Under the pieces are notes generated by a model that was not told the origin of the DNA, ran no database searches, and was given only the letters and a program-made list of their open reading frames with translations. Shown here in pieces: positions 1 to 10,943 of a stretch of 64,000 nucleotides of DNA. Both the position numbers and the translations under genes were made by a program. Location: NCBI GenBank assembly GCA_013140705.1, contig JABFSH010000009.1, positions 29,670-93,669 on the forward strand. The letters run 5' to 3'. The stretch's first letter is position 1, and the number at the start of each line of letters is the position of its first letter. The stretch is from Methylococcaceae bacterium (GTDB lineage Bacteria > Pseudomonadota > Gammaproteobacteria > Methylococcales > Methylomonadaceae).

Positions 1-3000
1 CTTAAGGGGAATAACGATTTATTGTCACTGACACAGCCAGACATCATCAAGGCAATCCATACGGCCTATTTTGAAGCGGGCTCAGACATAGTAGAAACCA
101 ACACATTCAATGCGACCCGCGTTGCCATGGCCGATTACCAGATGGAGGCACTGGCCTATGAGATCAATTTCGAATCAGCGCGCTTAGCCAGACAGGCGGC
201 TGACGAATACAGTGAAAAAACGCCGGGAAAGCCACGCTTTGTCGCAGGTGTATTGGGGCCCACCAATCGCACAGCGTCGATGTCACCCGATGTGAACGAT
301 CCGGGCTTTCGTAACATAAACTTTGATGAACTGGTTGAAGCTTATACGGATGCATCGCATGGGTTGATCGATGGTGGAGCGGATATTATGCTAATTGAAA
401 CCATTTTCGATACCTTAAATGCAAAAGCCGCCATTTTTGCAGTTGAACAGGTTTTTGAAAAGATCGGATATAAATTGCCCGTGATGATTTCCGGTACGAT
501 TACCGATGCGTCTGGCAGAACTTTGTCAGGGCAGACGGTTGCGGCTTTCTGGTATTCGCTGAAACATGTCAAACCGATCTCGTTTGGTTTTAATTGTGCC
601 TTAGGCGCTAAAGAATTGCGCCAATACATCGCGGAATTAGCGGTTATTGCGGACACGCATGTATCGGCACACCCCAATGCCGGTTTGCCGAATGAATTTG
701 GTGAATACGATGAAACGCCCGAAGCCATGGCGCAGGAATTGGCCGATTGGGCAAGCAACGGCTATCTCAATATTATCGGCGGTTGTTGCGGAACATCACC
801 TGCTCACATCAAAGCCATTGTCGATGCTGTGCAGGGTATGGGGCCTCGTGTAGTCCCGGACATTGAAAAACAGTGTCGACTGGCAGGGCTTGAGCCCTTG
901 TCGATAGGTCCTGCCTCCTTATTCGTCAATGTTGGTGAGCGTACCAACGTCACTGGGTCAGCGGCATTTAAGCGATTGATCGTGGAGGGCAATTTCGAAG
1001 CAGCTCTGGATGTGGCCAGACAACAGGTTGAAAACGGTGCTCAAATTATCGATATCAACATGGACGAAGGCATGCTGGAGTCCAAGGAAGCCATGGTGCG
1101 GTTTTTGATGCTGGTTGCGTCAGAGCCCGATATTGCCAAGGTACCGATTATGCTGGACTCATCAAAATGGGACATTATTGAGGCCGGTTTGAAATGCATT
1201 CAAGGCAAAGGGGTTGTTAATTCCATCTCACTCAAGGAAGGCGAAGAAGCATTCATCAAACACGCCAGGTTGGTGCATCGCTATGGCGCTGCGGTCATCG
1301 TTATGGCTTTCGACGAAGACGGTCAAGCGGATACCCAGGCAAGGAAAGTCGAAATCTGTCAGCGCGCCTATAAAATTTTGACGGAACAGGTCGGCTTTCC
1401 GGCTGAGGACATTATTTTTGACCCCAATATCTTTGCCATTGCTACCGGCATCGATGAACACAATAATTACGGTCTGGATTTTATTGAGGCAACCCGTGAG
1501 ATCAGGCGAACGCTGCCTTATGCATTGATTTCCGGCGGTGTTTCCAATGTTTCCTTTTCGTTTCGGGGCAATAATCCCGTGCGCGAAGCCATTCATGCGG
1601 TGTTTTTATACCATGCCATTCAGGCGGGTATGTCTATGGGCATTGTCAATGCCGGTCAGTTGGCAATTTATGCCGATATTCCTGACGATTTGCGTGATAC
1701 GGTTGAGGCCGTTGTTCTCAACCGGCACGATGGAAGCGGTACAGAGCGCTTACTGGAACTCGCTGAAAAATACCGTGGCGACGGCAGCAGCAGCAGCGAA
1801 GCCAAGCCGGAAGATCAGGAATGGCGTGGCTGGCCGGTCAATAAACGCCTGGAACACGCACTCGTAAAAGGCATTACCGACTATATCGAAGAAGATACCG
1901 AACAGGCACGTCTGGAAGCCGAAAGACCCTTGCATGTTATCGAAGGGGCCTTGATGGACGGCATGAATGTGGTCGGCGACCTGTTTGGATCAGGGAAAAT
2001 GTTTTTGCCGCAAGTCGTCAAGTCAGCGAGGGTGATGAAAAAGGCCGTGGCTTATCTGATGCCCTTTATGGAAGCTGATAAAGCCGCCGGTGAAAGACAA
2101 ACCAACGGCAAAATCCTGATGGCTACCGTTAAAGGTGATGTGCATGATATCGGCAAAAACATCGTTGGCGTGGTTCTGCAATGCAATAACTATGATGTCA
2201 TCGATCTGGGCGTTATGGTGCCCGCTGAAAAAATATTGCAAACTGCGCGACTGGAAAATGTCGATATTATCGGTTTAAGCGGACTTATTACGCCATCGCT
2301 GGATGAAATGGTCCATATTGCCAAAGAAATGCAGCGTCAGGGTTTTACCATTCCGCTGATGATTGGCGGCGCGACGACGTCAAGAGCGCATACGGCTGTC
2401 AAAATTGAACCAAATTATCAGGGTACTACCGTTTATGTGACAGACGCCTCTCGCAGTGTCGGTGTGGCCAGCAATCTGCTGAGCGCGGATTTAAAAAATG
2501 ACTTTATCAAAACAGTGCGTGAAGAATATGCCGAAGTCAGGGATCGGCACAAGGGGCGGGAAGCTAAAACCAAGCAGCATACTTTGGAGGATGCGCGCCG
2601 CAACAAATTTAATTGGGGTAATTATAAGCCGGTTAAACCTTTATTTCTGGGGCAGAAAGTGATTTCCGATTTTCCACTGGCTACCTTGAAAAACTACATT
2701 GACTGGTCGCCGTTTTTTCAAACCTGGGAAATGGCGGGCAGTTATCCGAAAATTCTGGAAGATAAAGTGATCGGTGTCGAAGCCAGAAAACTGTTTCATG
2801 ATGCGCAATTGATGCTGGATAAAATCATTGCAGAACACTGGCTGACGGCTCATGCCGTGATTGGCTTTTTTCCGGCCAATTCGGACGGGGATGATGTGAT
2901 AGTCTATGTTGACGAATCGCGCCAGCAAAATCGAGAAACCTTGCATCACCTCCGACAACAGAATGTTAAAGCGCCAGGGCGTCCCAATTACTGTCTGTCT

Positions 3001-3543
3001 GATTTTATTGCTCCCAAGAGCAGTGGAATTGCCGATTATATTGGCGCATTTGCGGTAACGACCGGTGTTGGTATTGAAACGAAATTATATGAATTTGAGC
3101 AGGATCATGATGATTACAGTGCCATCATGCTCAAGGCTTTAGCCGATCGACTGGCAGAAGCCTTTGCTGAATATATGCACGAAGTAACCCGAAAGAACTA
3201 CTGGGGTTATGCTGAAGACGAAACTCATGATGCGCAACAGTTAATCAATGAAGCCTATCAGGGTATACGGCCCGCGCCTGGCTATCCGGCCTGTCCTGAT
3301 CATACCGAAAAGGGCAAGTTATTTGAGTTGCTGGATGTTACCCAGCATACCAGCATTGAACTAACGGAGAGTTATGCGATGTTTCCGGCATCTGCGGTGA
3401 GCGGCTGGTATTTTTCGCATCCGGAAGCTCAGTATTTTAATGTCGGCAAAATTGATAGAGATCAATTACACGATTACGCTCGGCGTAAAGGCATAGCGGA
3501 AGACGTAGCCGAACGCTGGTTAGCCGCTCATTTGCATCATTAG
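1..3543 (+). CDS. metH: Cobalamin-dependent methionine synthase (5' end outside window)
   Basis: Transfers a methyl group from methyltetrahydrofolate to homocysteine through cobalamin, making methionine in the cytosol. The frame is open from base 1 (reading L-K-G-N-N-D-L before a TTG at 22), so the gene begins upstream; about 50 N-terminal residues are missing and the TTG is not the real start. Visible domains in order: homocysteine-binding barrel ending in the zinc-ligand pair GGCCGTSP, pterin-binding barrel ([12 protein letters not shown]), cobalamin-binding domain with DVHDIG supplying the cobalt-ligating His, and the C-terminal SAM-binding reactivation domain ([10 protein letters not shown]). 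All domains look intact and close to E. coli MetH throughout. The C-terminal stop is followed 38 bp later by the next plus-strand gene. Confidence 0.98.
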   Translation, partial: LKGNNDLLSLTQPDIIKAIHTAYFEAGSDIVETNTFNATRVAMADYQMEALAYEINFESARLARQAADEYSEKTPGKPRFVAGVLGPTNRTASMSPDVNDPGFRNINFDELVEAYTDASHGLIDGGADIMLIETIFDTLNAKAAIFAVEQVFEKIGYKLPVMISGTITDASGRTLSGQTVAAFWYSLKHVKPISFGFNCALGAKELRQYIAELAVIADTHVSAHPNAGLPNEFGEYDETPEAMAQELADWASNGYLNIIGGCCGTSPAHIKAIVDAVQGMGPRVVPDIEKQCRLAGLEPLSIGPASLFVNVGERTNVTGSAAFKRLIVEGNFEAALDVARQQVENGAQIIDINMDEGMLESKEAMVRFLMLVASEPDIAKVPIMLDSSKWDIIEAGLKCIQGKGVVNSISLKEGEEAFIKHARLVHRYGAAVIVMAFDEDGQADTQARKVEICQRAYKILTEQVGFPAEDIIFDPNIFAIATGIDEHNNYGLDFIEATREIRRTLPYALISGGVSNVSFSFRGNNPVREAIHAVFLYHAIQAGMSMGIVNAGQLAIYADIPDDLRDTVEAVVLNRHDGSGTERLLELAEKYRGDGSSSSEAKPEDQEWRGWPVNKRLEHALVKGITDYIEEDTEQARLEAERPLHVIEGALMDGMNVVGDLFGSGKMFLPQVVKSARVMKKAVAYLMPFMEADKAAGERQTNGKILMATVKGDVHDIGKNIVGVVLQCNNYDVIDLGVMVPAEKILQTARLENVDIIGLSGLITPSLDEMVHIAKEMQRQGFTIPLMIGGATTSRAHTAVKIEPNYQGTTVYVTDASRSVGVASNLLSADLKNDFIKTVREEYAEVRDRHKGREAKTKQHTLEDARRNKFNWGNYKPVKPLFLGQKVISDFPLATLKNYIDWSPFFQTWEMAGSYPKILEDKVIGVEARKLFHDAQLMLDKIIAEHWLTAHAVIGFFPANSDGDDVIVYVDESRQQNRETLHHLRQQNVKAPGRPNYCLSDFIAPKSSGIADYIGAFAVTTGVGIETKLYEFEQDHDDYSAIMLKALADRLAEAFAEYMHEVTRKNYWGYAEDETHDAQQLINEAYQGIRPAPGYPACPDHTEKGKLFELLDVTQHTSIELTESYAMFPASAVSGWYFSHPEAQYFNVGKIDRDQLHDYARRKGIAEDVAERWLAAHLHH

Positions 3544-3581
3544 CAAATCAACAATCGTTTTCATTTAAACTGACCAGACAC

Positions 3582-4088
3582 ATGACAAAACAAGAAAAAA
3601 TAGCGCAACTCATGGAAAGAATGATGTACGCCAGCCGGTGGTTTTTGGCGCCGATCTATATGGGCCTGAGTCTGGCCTTAATGGCCTTGACGGTAAAATT
3701 CTTTCAGGAACTTCTGCATTTTTTGCCTCATGTTCTGGAACTGGGTGAGGCAGACATGATTCTGACTTTATTGAGCCTGATCGACCTAACCCTGGTGGGG
3801 AGTTTGATTGTCATCGTCATGTTCAGCGGCTACGAAAATTTTGTATCGCAAATGGATATCTGCGCTTCTGCAGAAAAACTGGAATGGCTGGGCAAGCATG
3901 ATTATGGTTCTTTGAAAATGAAAGTGGCCGCTTCGATTGTGGCTATTTCCTCAATCCATCTGTTAAAAATTTTCATGAACATCGACGCGACAGCCAATGA
4001 CAAATTGTTGTGGTATGTTCTGATTCATTTAACCTTGGTTATGTCCGCGCTATTTATGGGCTATCTGGATAAACTGGCCAAACACTAG
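3582..4088 (+). CDS. YqhA/UPF0114 family integral membrane protein
   Basis: A 168-residue inner-membrane protein. It has an N-terminal cytoplasmic stretch with [19 protein letters not shown], the typical opening of the UPF0114 (YqhA) family, followed by about four hydrophobic helices (roughly residues 20-42, 58-80, 108-128, 138-160). The polar loop [11 protein letters not shown] between helices two and three is also family-like. Function is unknown in the family. It lies 38 bp after metH and 2 bp before the glutaredoxin-like gene, so it probably belongs to one transcription unit running to fumC. Confidence 0.85.
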   Translation: MTKQEKIAQLMERMMYASRWFLAPIYMGLSLALMALTVKFFQELLHFLPHVLELGEADMILTLLSLIDLTLVGSLIVIVMFSGYENFVSQMDICASAEKLEWLGKHDYGSLKMKVAASIVAISSIHLLKIFMNIDATANDKLLWYVLIHLTLVMSALFMGYLDKLAKH

Positions 4089-4090
4089 CG

Positions 4091-4342
4091 ATGCAATTGT
4101 TACTGTTAGGGACAGCCGGTTGTCACCTGTGTGAACTGGCGGATGCCATTGTCGAACACTGCGCTCAAAGCCGCGGTGAGCTGACGATTGAACGCATCGA
4201 TATTGCTGAATTTGTGCATTGGCAGACACAATATGCGACCCGCATACCTGTTTTATATCATCCCGAAACCGGACAGGATATGGGATGGCCTTTCGATTAC
4301 AACGACCTTGAACAATTTATTAGCGAGTTAAACCATGTCTGA
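4091..4342 (+). CDS. Glutaredoxin-like thioredoxin-fold protein (DUF836 type)
   Basis: An 83-residue soluble thioredoxin-fold protein. It opens with a beta strand and then GTAGCHLCELA, placing a CxxC redox pair (CHLC) at the start of helix 1, and has a cis-proline-like RIPVLYHPETG later, as in the glutaredoxin-like DUF836 family. Length matches that family. It probably acts as a small thiol-disulfide protein, but its partner is unknown. It starts 2 bp after the YqhA-type gene and its last codons overlap the fumC start by 8 bp, indicating translational coupling. Confidence 0.8.
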   Translation: MQLLLLGTAGCHLCELADAIVEHCAQSRGELTIERIDIAEFVHWQTQYATRIPVLYHPETGQDMGWPFDYNDLEQFISELNHV

Positions 4343-5720
4343 AAATTACCGAATTGAAAAAGACAGTATGGGCGAGTTGAACGTTGCCGCAGATGCTCTG
4401 TATGGCGCCCAGACACAGCGAGCAGTGAACAATTTTCCGGTCAGTGGTTTAGTTCTGCCATCGGCATTCATTAAAACGATTGCGCTGATTAAAAAAGCGG
4501 CCGCCCAAGTCAACATGGATTTAGGTGAGTTGGACGCAGTTAAAGGCAATGCCATTGCGCAGGCCGCTGAACAAATCCTGCAGGGACAGCATCAACCGCA
4601 GTTCCCGATTGATGTGTTTCAGACCGGATCCGGAACCAGCACCAATATGAATGTCAATGAAGTAATGGCAAATCTTGCTTCCGGCCTCGCAGGGCAGACA
4701 GTGAGTGCGAATGATGACGTCAATATGGGGCAAAGCAGTAATGATGTCATTCCGACCGCCATTCATGTCAGTGCGGCACTTGAATGCCGGAACAGTTTGC
4801 TGCCTGCATTGCTGCATTTGGCCAAGGTAATTGAAGAAAAAGCGGTTTCTTTGGATCATGTCACTAAAACCGGACGCACCCATCTGATGGATGCCATGCC
4901 GGTACGCATGAGCCAGGAACTGGGCGGCTGGGCCTTGCAGATTCGTAACGGCATCGATCGAATTAATGCCTCATTGCCCAGAGTTTACAAATTAGCCCAG
5001 GGAGGCACAGCGGTGGGAACCGGCATCAATGCGCATCCCGACTTTGCCATTAAATTTGCTGAAGTTTTAAGCAATGATACCGGCTTACCCTTTAAAGTAA
5101 ATGAATCGTTATTTGAAAGCCTCAGTAGCCAGGATGCCATCGTTGAATTATCCGGACAGCTTAAAGTCATCGCTGTCAGCCTGATGAAAATCGCCAATGA
5201 CTTACGCTGGATGAACAGCGGTCCTTTAGCCGGTTTAGGTGAAATTGAATTACCCGCCTTACAGCCGGGCAGCAGCATCATGCCTGGGAAAGTCAACCCG
5301 GTGATTCCTGAAGCAACGGCGATGGTGGCGGCACAGGTGATCGGCAATGATACGACGATTACCATCGCAGGTCAGTCAGGTAATTTTCAGCTGAATGTCA
5401 TGTTGCCGGTGATTGCCTACAATATCCTGCAAAGCATCGAATTACTCGGCAATGTCAGCCGATTATTGGCGGATAAGGCGATTGCCGGGTTTACTGTAAG
5501 AAATGACAATCTTCAGCAGGCGCTGGCCAGAAATCCCATTCTGGTAACCGCGCTGAATCCCATCATCGGTTATGCCAAGGCGGCAGAAGTTGCCAAGGCG
5601 GCTTATAAACAGGGTCGTCCCATTATTGATGTGGCTACCGAAATGACCGATTTAAGCCGGGAAAACCTGGAAAAACTTCTGGAACCTGCGCATTTGACAC
5701 AGGGGGGGATCAACGAATAA
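4335..5720 (+). CDS. fumC: Class II fumarate hydratase
   Basis: Iron-independent, homotetrameric fumarase interconverting fumarate and malate in the TCA cycle. The 461-residue length is standard. Seen are the substrate-site stretch TGSGTSTNMNVNEV, the GRTHLMDAMPVRMSQE segment containing the catalytic-site His, and the superfamily signature GSSIMPGKVNPVIPE with the mobile-loop catalytic Ser and Lys. The start ATG lies inside the end of the preceding small redox gene. A gap of 138 bp with no clear terminator follows before the aldehyde dehydrogenase. Confidence 0.97.
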   Translation: MSENYRIEKDSMGELNVAADALYGAQTQRAVNNFPVSGLVLPSAFIKTIALIKKAAAQVNMDLGELDAVKGNAIAQAAEQILQGQHQPQFPIDVFQTGSGTSTNMNVNEVMANLASGLAGQTVSANDDVNMGQSSNDVIPTAIHVSAALECRNSLLPALLHLAKVIEEKAVSLDHVTKTGRTHLMDAMPVRMSQELGGWALQIRNGIDRINASLPRVYKLAQGGTAVGTGINAHPDFAIKFAEVLSNDTGLPFKVNESLFESLSSQDAIVELSGQLKVIAVSLMKIANDLRWMNSGPLAGLGEIELPALQPGSSIMPGKVNPVIPEATAMVAAQVIGNDTTITIAGQSGNFQLNVMLPVIAYNILQSIELLGNVSRLLADKAIAGFTVRNDNLQQALARNPILVTALNPIIGYAKAAEVAKAAYKQGRPIIDVATEMTDLSRENLEKLLEPAHLTQGGINE

Positions 5721-5858
5721 CAAGCCTCGATGAAGTGTATCGTTCTCGATGGCAATGGCTTCCTCATTGATTTTGATTGAGGTGCACAGTTGCCAACTGG
5801 TGTTTTCTTATACGAAGGGTATACTGACACTCTCTTAATGATTTGATGGAGGGGCACC

Positions 5859-7343
5859 ATGATCGCACTAAGCTCAAAAACTGCTGATTTCATTAGTAAA
5901 CCTAAACAGCTTCTGATTAACGGCCGTTGGGAACATGCGGTGTCCGGAATGACTTTTCCTGTGATCAATCCTGCAACAGCCGAAACCATTGCTTATGCAG
6001 CAGAAGGTGATGCGGCAGATATCGATAAGGCTGTGAAAGCCGCTCGTCAGGCGCTGGAACATAAAGCCTGGGCCAATATAACACCGTCCGAACGAGGCAA
6101 ACTGGTTTGGCGTATTGGCGATTTAATACTCAAATACGCAGATGAATTGGCGGAACTGGAGGCGCTTGATAACGGTAAACCGGTGTCAGTTGCCCGTATT
6201 GCCGATGTTGCTTTGGCCGCCGACATATTTCATTACATGGCAGGCTGGGCGACAAAATTACACGGGCTGACGATTCCTTTATCGATACCCAATGCAAATT
6301 TCCATGCTTATACCAGCAGGGAGCCTGTTGGCGTCGTCGGGCAAATTATCCCCTGGAATTTTCCATTACTGATGGCGGCCTGGAAATTATCACCGGCCTT
6401 ATCAACAGGCTGTACGGTTGTGCTAAAAGTGGCGGAAGAAACACCCTTATCGGCGCTTCGCCTGGGTGAAATCATGTTGGAAGCCGGTGTGCCTGATGGT
6501 GTGGTAAACATCATCACCGGTTTTGGTGAAACAGCCGGCGCCGCGCTTGCGGCGCATCCTTTGGTCGATAAAATTGCTTTCACCGGCTCGACGGAAGTGG
6601 GCCGATTGGTTGTCAAGGCGGCTGCCGGCAATCTAAAAAAAGTGACGCTGGAGCTGGGCGGAAAATCGCCCAATATCGTGCTGAAGGATGCCGATCTGGA
6701 GATGGCGATTCCCGGTGCGGCCAATGCGATTTTTTTCAATCATGGCCAATGCTGCGTAGCCGGTTCGAGACTATATGTTGACCAAGCTATCTTTGATGAA
6801 GTGGCTGAAGGGGTGGCCAGTTGTGCTAAAAAAATTAAACTGGGCAACGGCCTGGATCCGCAAACCGAAATGGGCCCATTGGTATCCAGTACACAGTTGA
6901 ACCGGGTCTGCGGATTTTTGGAGTCCGGTTTTCAGGAAGGCGCTAAAGCTCTCAGCGGGGGAAAAAAACGCGACGGCGCCGGATATTTTGTTGAGCCCAC
7001 CGTACTGGTTGATACGACGCAGCAGATGAAAGTGGTTCAGGAAGAAATCTTTGGACCCGTAGTGGTCGCCATGCCGTTTAAAGACATGGATGAGCAATTG
7101 ATCAGACAGGCTAACGACTCAATATATGGCTTGGCTGCCGGTATCTGGACGCGAGATGTTGGCAAAGCGCATACGCTTGCGAGACAGTTAAAAGCCGGTA
7201 CCGTTTGGGTGAATTGCTACAATGTTTTTGATGCAGCACTACCCTTCGGTGGATACAAACAATCTGGCTGGGGCAGGGAAATGGGTGCCGCTGTGCTGGA
7301 GCATTACACCGAGAGCAAGGCCGTCACCGTTAATATCGGATAA
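5859..7343 (+). CDS. NAD(P)-dependent aldehyde dehydrogenase
   Basis: A 494-residue member of the ALDH superfamily oxidising an aldehyde to the acid. Seen are the Rossmann-type PWNFPLLMAAWKLSPAL, the FTGSTEVGR cofactor loop, the general-base Glu in LELGGKSPN and the nucleophile Cys in NHGQCCVAGSR (second Cys). The overall sequence is nearest to the phenylacetaldehyde/betaine-aldehyde type (FeaB/DhaS-like), but the natural substrate cannot be read from sequence. Start supported by GGAGG seven bases before the ATG. An inverted TATAC-N5-GTATA lies about 40 bp upstream and may be an operator. A strong hairpin follows the stop. Confidence 0.93.
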   Translation: MIALSSKTADFISKPKQLLINGRWEHAVSGMTFPVINPATAETIAYAAEGDAADIDKAVKAARQALEHKAWANITPSERGKLVWRIGDLILKYADELAELEALDNGKPVSVARIADVALAADIFHYMAGWATKLHGLTIPLSIPNANFHAYTSREPVGVVGQIIPWNFPLLMAAWKLSPALSTGCTVVLKVAEETPLSALRLGEIMLEAGVPDGVVNIITGFGETAGAALAAHPLVDKIAFTGSTEVGRLVVKAAAGNLKKVTLELGGKSPNIVLKDADLEMAIPGAANAIFFNHGQCCVAGSRLYVDQAIFDEVAEGVASCAKKIKLGNGLDPQTEMGPLVSSTQLNRVCGFLESGFQEGAKALSGGKKRDGAGYFVEPTVLVDTTQQMKVVQEEIFGPVVVAMPFKDMDEQLIRQANDSIYGLAAGIWTRDVGKAHTLARQLKAGTVWVNCYNVFDAALPFGGYKQSGWGREMGAAVLEHYTESKAVTVNIG

Positions 7344-7359
7344 GAAAATTCTGGATGGC

Positions 7360-7393
7360 CTGTCGAAAGTAGCGGGTGTTTCGACAGGTTTTA
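7360..7393. terminator. Bidirectional hairpin terminator
   Basis: A perfect 10-bp stem (CCTGTCGAAA / TTTCGACAGG) with a 10-base loop, followed by TTTTAG on the plus strand. It sits between the convergent ends of the aldehyde dehydrogenase and the AI-2E-type permease, where a shared terminator is expected. The stem sequence is related to the CGACAGGCTCA repeat seen near 58.7 kb. Confidence 0.7.
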
Positions 7394-7414
7394 GATTTAT
7401 CTAACGTAGCAGAA

Positions 7415-8467
7415 TCAGGCTGACTTGCCTGCATCGGCTATCCAGTCGCGCCAGATTGACATCAGCACGGCCATCAGCGTGGGCCCTAAAAAAACGCCCA
7501 GCAAACCAAAATTCTCCATACCGCCGAAAATACCCAGCAAGGTCCACAGAAAGGGTAGTTGAACGGCACCGCCAATCAACCACGGGCGCACATAATTGTC
7601 GGCTATCAGCGTAATAATAAAGCCATACACAAATAAGGCGCTGCCTTCTGCGATATGGCCCTCGGCAATCAACACCAGCGAGCAACTTCCGAAAATCAAC
7701 TTGGCCGCATAAGGTATCATCGCAAAAATACCGGTCAGCGCTCCCAGAATGGCGGAATGGCTTAATCCGGCCAGCGCATAGCCGGCACCCAGTAACAGCC
7801 CTTTGCCAATACCTACTAACAGCATGCCATTGACGGTTGCGCGCACGGCAGCGGTGGCATGGTTGGTATAGCGAACGCCGTTTTCGCCGAAGAGTTTTCG
7901 ACAGCTTGTCAATACCTGGCGACCCAGACCATCACCGTGCCAATACACGAAAAACAGCACTAGTAATGTGGTCAGAAAACCAAAGAATCTTTGCACTAAT
8001 TGGCTGGCAAATTCCTTGGTGAATTTGATGGCTCCACCACTTCCTATCATATGAAGCGATTCTTTGGCGGCTTCCGAACTGCCCAAAAAATCCATCCAGG
8101 CATCTTTTGCCCAATGGCCGATAGCTGGTATTGTCTCCAACCATGCCGGCGGAGGAATGCCAACTTTTTGGGCATCGGTTATCATTTGCCCTAGCGATTC
8201 GGATTCCTGTAAAAGCCGGCTTAAGCCATAACCCAAAGGCACCAGTATCACGGCGCCGATGAGCAAGGTCAGACAGACCGCTGCCATTGTTAGATGCCCG
8301 TGTAATTTGCTGTTGCTCAAAAGCCGCAAATAAAGCGGCCAGGTCGTAATTGCCAACACCACCGCCCAAGCCAACAATGCCAGATAGCTGTGTAAGACCC
8401 AGCCACCTAATAATAGCAACAAAAAACCAGCAATCAGACGAGCACGAGTTTCAAGTTTATTGATCAT
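7415..8467 (-). CDS. AI-2E family transporter (YdiK/PerM-like permease)
   Basis: A 350-residue polytopic inner-membrane protein of the AI-2E exporter/TerC-associated superfamily. Hydrophobic pairs occur near residues 12-45 and 58-80. They are followed by a soluble segment with SLGQMITDAQ, then five or so helices with the family's GIGKGLLLGAGYALAGLSHSAILGALTGIFAMIPY and the C-terminal GGAVQLPFLWTLLGIFGGMENFGLLGVFLGP. Substrate is unknown: family members have been linked to autoinducer-2 or ion export. Start ATG at 8467 begins MINKLETRARL. It lies 77 bp downstream of the GNAT/C39 gene on the same strand. Confidence 0.88.
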   Translation of the reverse strand: MINKLETRARLIAGFLLLLLGGWVLHSYLALLAWAVVLAITTWPLYLRLLSNSKLHGHLTMAAVCLTLLIGAVILVPLGYGLSRLLQESESLGQMITDAQKVGIPPPAWLETIPAIGHWAKDAWMDFLGSSEAAKESLHMIGSGGAIKFTKEFASQLVQRFFGFLTTLLVLFFVYWHGDGLGRQVLTSCRKLFGENGVRYTNHATAAVRATVNGMLLVGIGKGLLLGAGYALAGLSHSAILGALTGIFAMIPYAAKLIFGSCSLVLIAEGHIAEGSALFVYGFIITLIADNYVRPWLIGGAVQLPFLWTLLGIFGGMENFGLLGVFLGPTLMAVLMSIWRDWIADAGKSA

Positions 8468-8544
8468 AAAAGACGAAAGCAGGTTAAGGGTGGTTTGGTT
8501 TCGTAGGTAATGGCAGACGGAGAAACCAACGAGTAGTTATTATG

Positions 8545-9654
8545 TTAGCCAGCCCACAGGATAACGGCTGATCGTAACCGGTTTTTACCAAAACAGGACA
8601 TACGATCAAAATCGTCTCGGGCAATCGGGATATACTGACAATCGAGTTCGTTTTGGCGCGGCTCGTCGGGGTCGGAATCGTGCATGTAAAGACAGTCGTC
8701 ATCGAAACCGCTCATGACGACCCAGTGCGGCACCTTTTTTCGATCCATCAAATAGGTGCTGATCAAAATCAACGGTATTGCTCCGGCTTTAAAGGCTTCA
8801 ATCAGCTCTTTCTGCGTGATATTAGCATAATGTATCTGAATGCCCTGTTCCATGGCCTCTCGCTTAAAGCAATTATCAACTAATTCAACGACCTGCTTTT
8901 TTTCGTCATTGCGAACGCCGTCGATAAATAAAGGCCCTGACTGATTAATCCAGACTTCGACTTTGAACTGACGTCTTTTTGCCGCCAGCGCCAAACCAAT
9001 GGGGTGACAGCCGCCATGGCCCGAGGTCATGAAGATAGTGGTTGCTTCTCGCCATAAGTTGATTTCTTCATCGGCCGAGGGCAGATAAGCCGGGTTGAGG
9101 CCATGCATCGCCATCATTAATGCGGTCGGGCCACAGGTGAAATTCGTGGTTTGCCGTAACCAATGTACCGAGCGGTATTCAAAGGTGTCCTGATAGCGTC
9201 GGATACGCTTTTGATAACGAATGGCATCTTTGTGATCTTCATAGTAATCACGGTAAATGCCGAATTTCTGAAAGCCCAGGGTTTCATAGAGTTTAATGGC
9301 AGGGACATTATCAACACTGACCTCCAGACGCAGATACAGGCGACCGTCATCTTTTGCGGCTTGCTCACCCGCCAGCATCAAGGTCTTGGCAATTCCGGAA
9401 CCTCTTTGTTCAGGCGAGACCGCCAGTGAATAAATTCGCGCCAGACGAGTACCTGGATGATAAATGATCAGAATATAGCCACTCACAGTTGCATCGTTGA
9501 CGGCCACCAGAAGCGATCGATGCTCTGTAGTAATCCAGTGCCTGAAACTGCGCCGGCTTAGTCGGTCAGTGGCAAAGCTGGCGTTTTCAAGGGCGACCAA
9601 GCCGTCCAGGTCGGCCAACTGGGCGTGTCGAATTTGCACTGAAGGGCCAGACAT
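8545..9654 (-). CDS. GNAT acetyltransferase fused to C39-like cysteine peptidase
   Basis: A 369-residue two-domain protein. Residues about 5-150 are a RimI-like GNAT fold (SVSPEQRGSGIAKTLM acetyl-CoA loop, NVPAIKLYETLGFQKFG). Residues about 165-369 form a papain/C39-like peptidase with Cys in TNFTCGPTALMMAM, His in PHWVVMSGF and the following Asp-rich DDDCLYMHDSDP. Such fusions accompany RLAN/RimK-type ATP-grasp ligases in comparative-genomic surveys and are predicted to handle peptides or peptide-tagged substrates; no biochemistry can be assumed. The ATG at 9654 overlaps the stop of the DUF2817 gene (TGATG), so the two are translationally coupled. An earlier TTG exists but is less likely. 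Confidence 0.9.
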   Translation of the reverse strand: MSGPSVQIRHAQLADLDGLVALENASFATDRLSRRSFRHWITTEHRSLLVAVNDATVSGYILIIYHPGTRLARIYSLAVSPEQRGSGIAKTLMLAGEQAAKDDGRLYLRLEVSVDNVPAIKLYETLGFQKFGIYRDYYEDHKDAIRYQKRIRRYQDTFEYRSVHWLRQTTNFTCGPTALMMAMHGLNPAYLPSADEEINLWREATTIFMTSGHGGCHPIGLALAAKRRQFKVEVWINQSGPLFIDGVRNDEKKQVVELVDNCFKREAMEQGIQIHYANITQKELIEAFKAGAIPLILISTYLMDRKKVPHWVVMSGFDDDCLYMHDSDPDEPRQNELDCQYIPIARDDFDRMSCFGKNRLRSAVILWAG

Positions 9655-10754
9655 CAGCAAGATAATCCTCGTAATGCTTGAGCGATGACCTGTCGGGCAC
9701 GGAACAGCACGAGTTCCTTCCAGGCCTGATCGTCAGGGCAAAAATGATGACGCATGAGGGTTCTGTGCTCCAATCGGGCCTGCAGGTTATTCTGTTGAGC
9801 CCAAAGCTGATGATCGTGTAATAAAATGTCGAACAGCTGATTAGTGCTGAACGTGCCGAATTCCAGGGTAATATAACAGCTTTTCGAATTCATGATGGTG
9901 TGCCAGGCATAATCCAGCAAACCGGTTTTAGGTACGGAACTGGATGTTCCTAAAGCCGGCAAAGTAACCGATTCACCATACCATTGACAGGCAACTGCGG
10001 TGGCAGGGCTGTTGGGTGCATGGTCGCAGATGATTTCACCATAACCGAATGAACCCAAGCCGCTGTGTAAGTCGATAACGGCCAAATCCCGTTGCTTCAT
10101 CGAATAATGCTGCATCAACGCTTCGGTTACCGTTCGTCCATGGCTTGGCATGTTGCCGCCAAAAAACGGTCCGGACGGGTCCGAATATTGTCCGCCACTG
10201 AGTGCGCATTCCAATGCGATTCGGCCATGCTGGCGTTCAAAGGCTTCCAGTGCTGTTTTTCTCCGTTGGCCATCGTCTAAAAACAGAACCGAGCGGAGTT
10301 CGTCGTATCCAGGATTGTCGGGCAGGGGCTGACTAAAATCAACAATGTTACGATTCAGATCCACGCCATCCTGATCACAGCGGCGTTGCCAGGCGTAGCC
10401 CCACGGAGTGAGGGCATGAATGAACAATACAGCGGTGTCGACTGGGAGAGTTAGATGCCTGCAGGCAAGCAAATTCAAATGATCAATCTGGACAGCACTT
10501 CCGACAAAGCCTTCAATACCATGCGTTCCACCAATTAGTACCAACACGCGTGATGCGTCTTCAGCGCCTATCCAGACAGTATCGGTTACCAATTCCTCGC
10601 CATCAGGTCCTGAGACGCCAATACAGGGGTAAGGGCGGTGATGGCTATGGCCAGATTGTTCGGATAGCTTTTTTAGCCAGTGTTCTCTTGCTGACGAGTA
10701 GTTTGCAGGAAAAACAGTGGTATCAATAGCCACAGCAGAAAAATTGCAAGACAT
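9654..10754 (-). CDS. DUF2817 M14-like zinc hydrolase
   Basis: A soluble 366-residue protein of the DUF2817 family, related to M14 carboxypeptidases and aspartoacylase/succinylglutamate desuccinylase. Zinc ligands are visible as HxxE in GGTHGIEGFVGSA and His in AVIDLHSGLGSFG; DLNRN and the later TLEFGTF (general-base Glu) also fit. Predicted to cleave an amide or acyl-amino acid bond. The start is taken at 10754 (MSCNFSAVAIDTTVF), where family similarity begins; the upstream in-frame ATG at 10880 would add 42 residues of poor quality. It is divergent from the RimK-like gene and coupled to the GNAT/C39 gene. Confidence 0.85.
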   Translation of the reverse strand: MSCNFSAVAIDTTVFPANYSSAREHWLKKLSEQSGHSHHRPYPCIGVSGPDGEELVTDTVWIGAEDASRVLVLIGGTHGIEGFVGSAVQIDHLNLLACRHLTLPVDTAVLFIHALTPWGYAWQRRCDQDGVDLNRNIVDFSQPLPDNPGYDELRSVLFLDDGQRRKTALEAFERQHGRIALECALSGGQYSDPSGPFFGGNMPSHGRTVTEALMQHYSMKQRDLAVIDLHSGLGSFGYGEIICDHAPNSPATAVACQWYGESVTLPALGTSSSVPKTGLLDYAWHTIMNSKSCYITLEFGTFSTNQLFDILLHDHQLWAQQNNLQARLEHRTLMRHHFCPDDQAWKELVLFRARQVIAQALRGLSC

Positions 10755-10943
10755 AAGGTAGCGAATATTTTTAGGTGAATGGCGCCTATCAAAAGCGATC
10801 ATGCCAGAATTATCCAGATTAAAGTCAGCATAACCTGAGTGCAGCCGTTTCTGTATATTTAGTTGGCGCTTAAGAAACATCTTGTATAAATATGGTTCTG
10901 ACTACAAAATTATAACCTACTTCATTTCAGGATTGCTTTTGCT

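Noticed and set aside
5762..5782. Apparent hairpin CCTCA...TGAGG after fumC
   Set aside because: Only five bases pair before the match breaks into a mirror repeat and no T-run follows, so it is not called a terminator.
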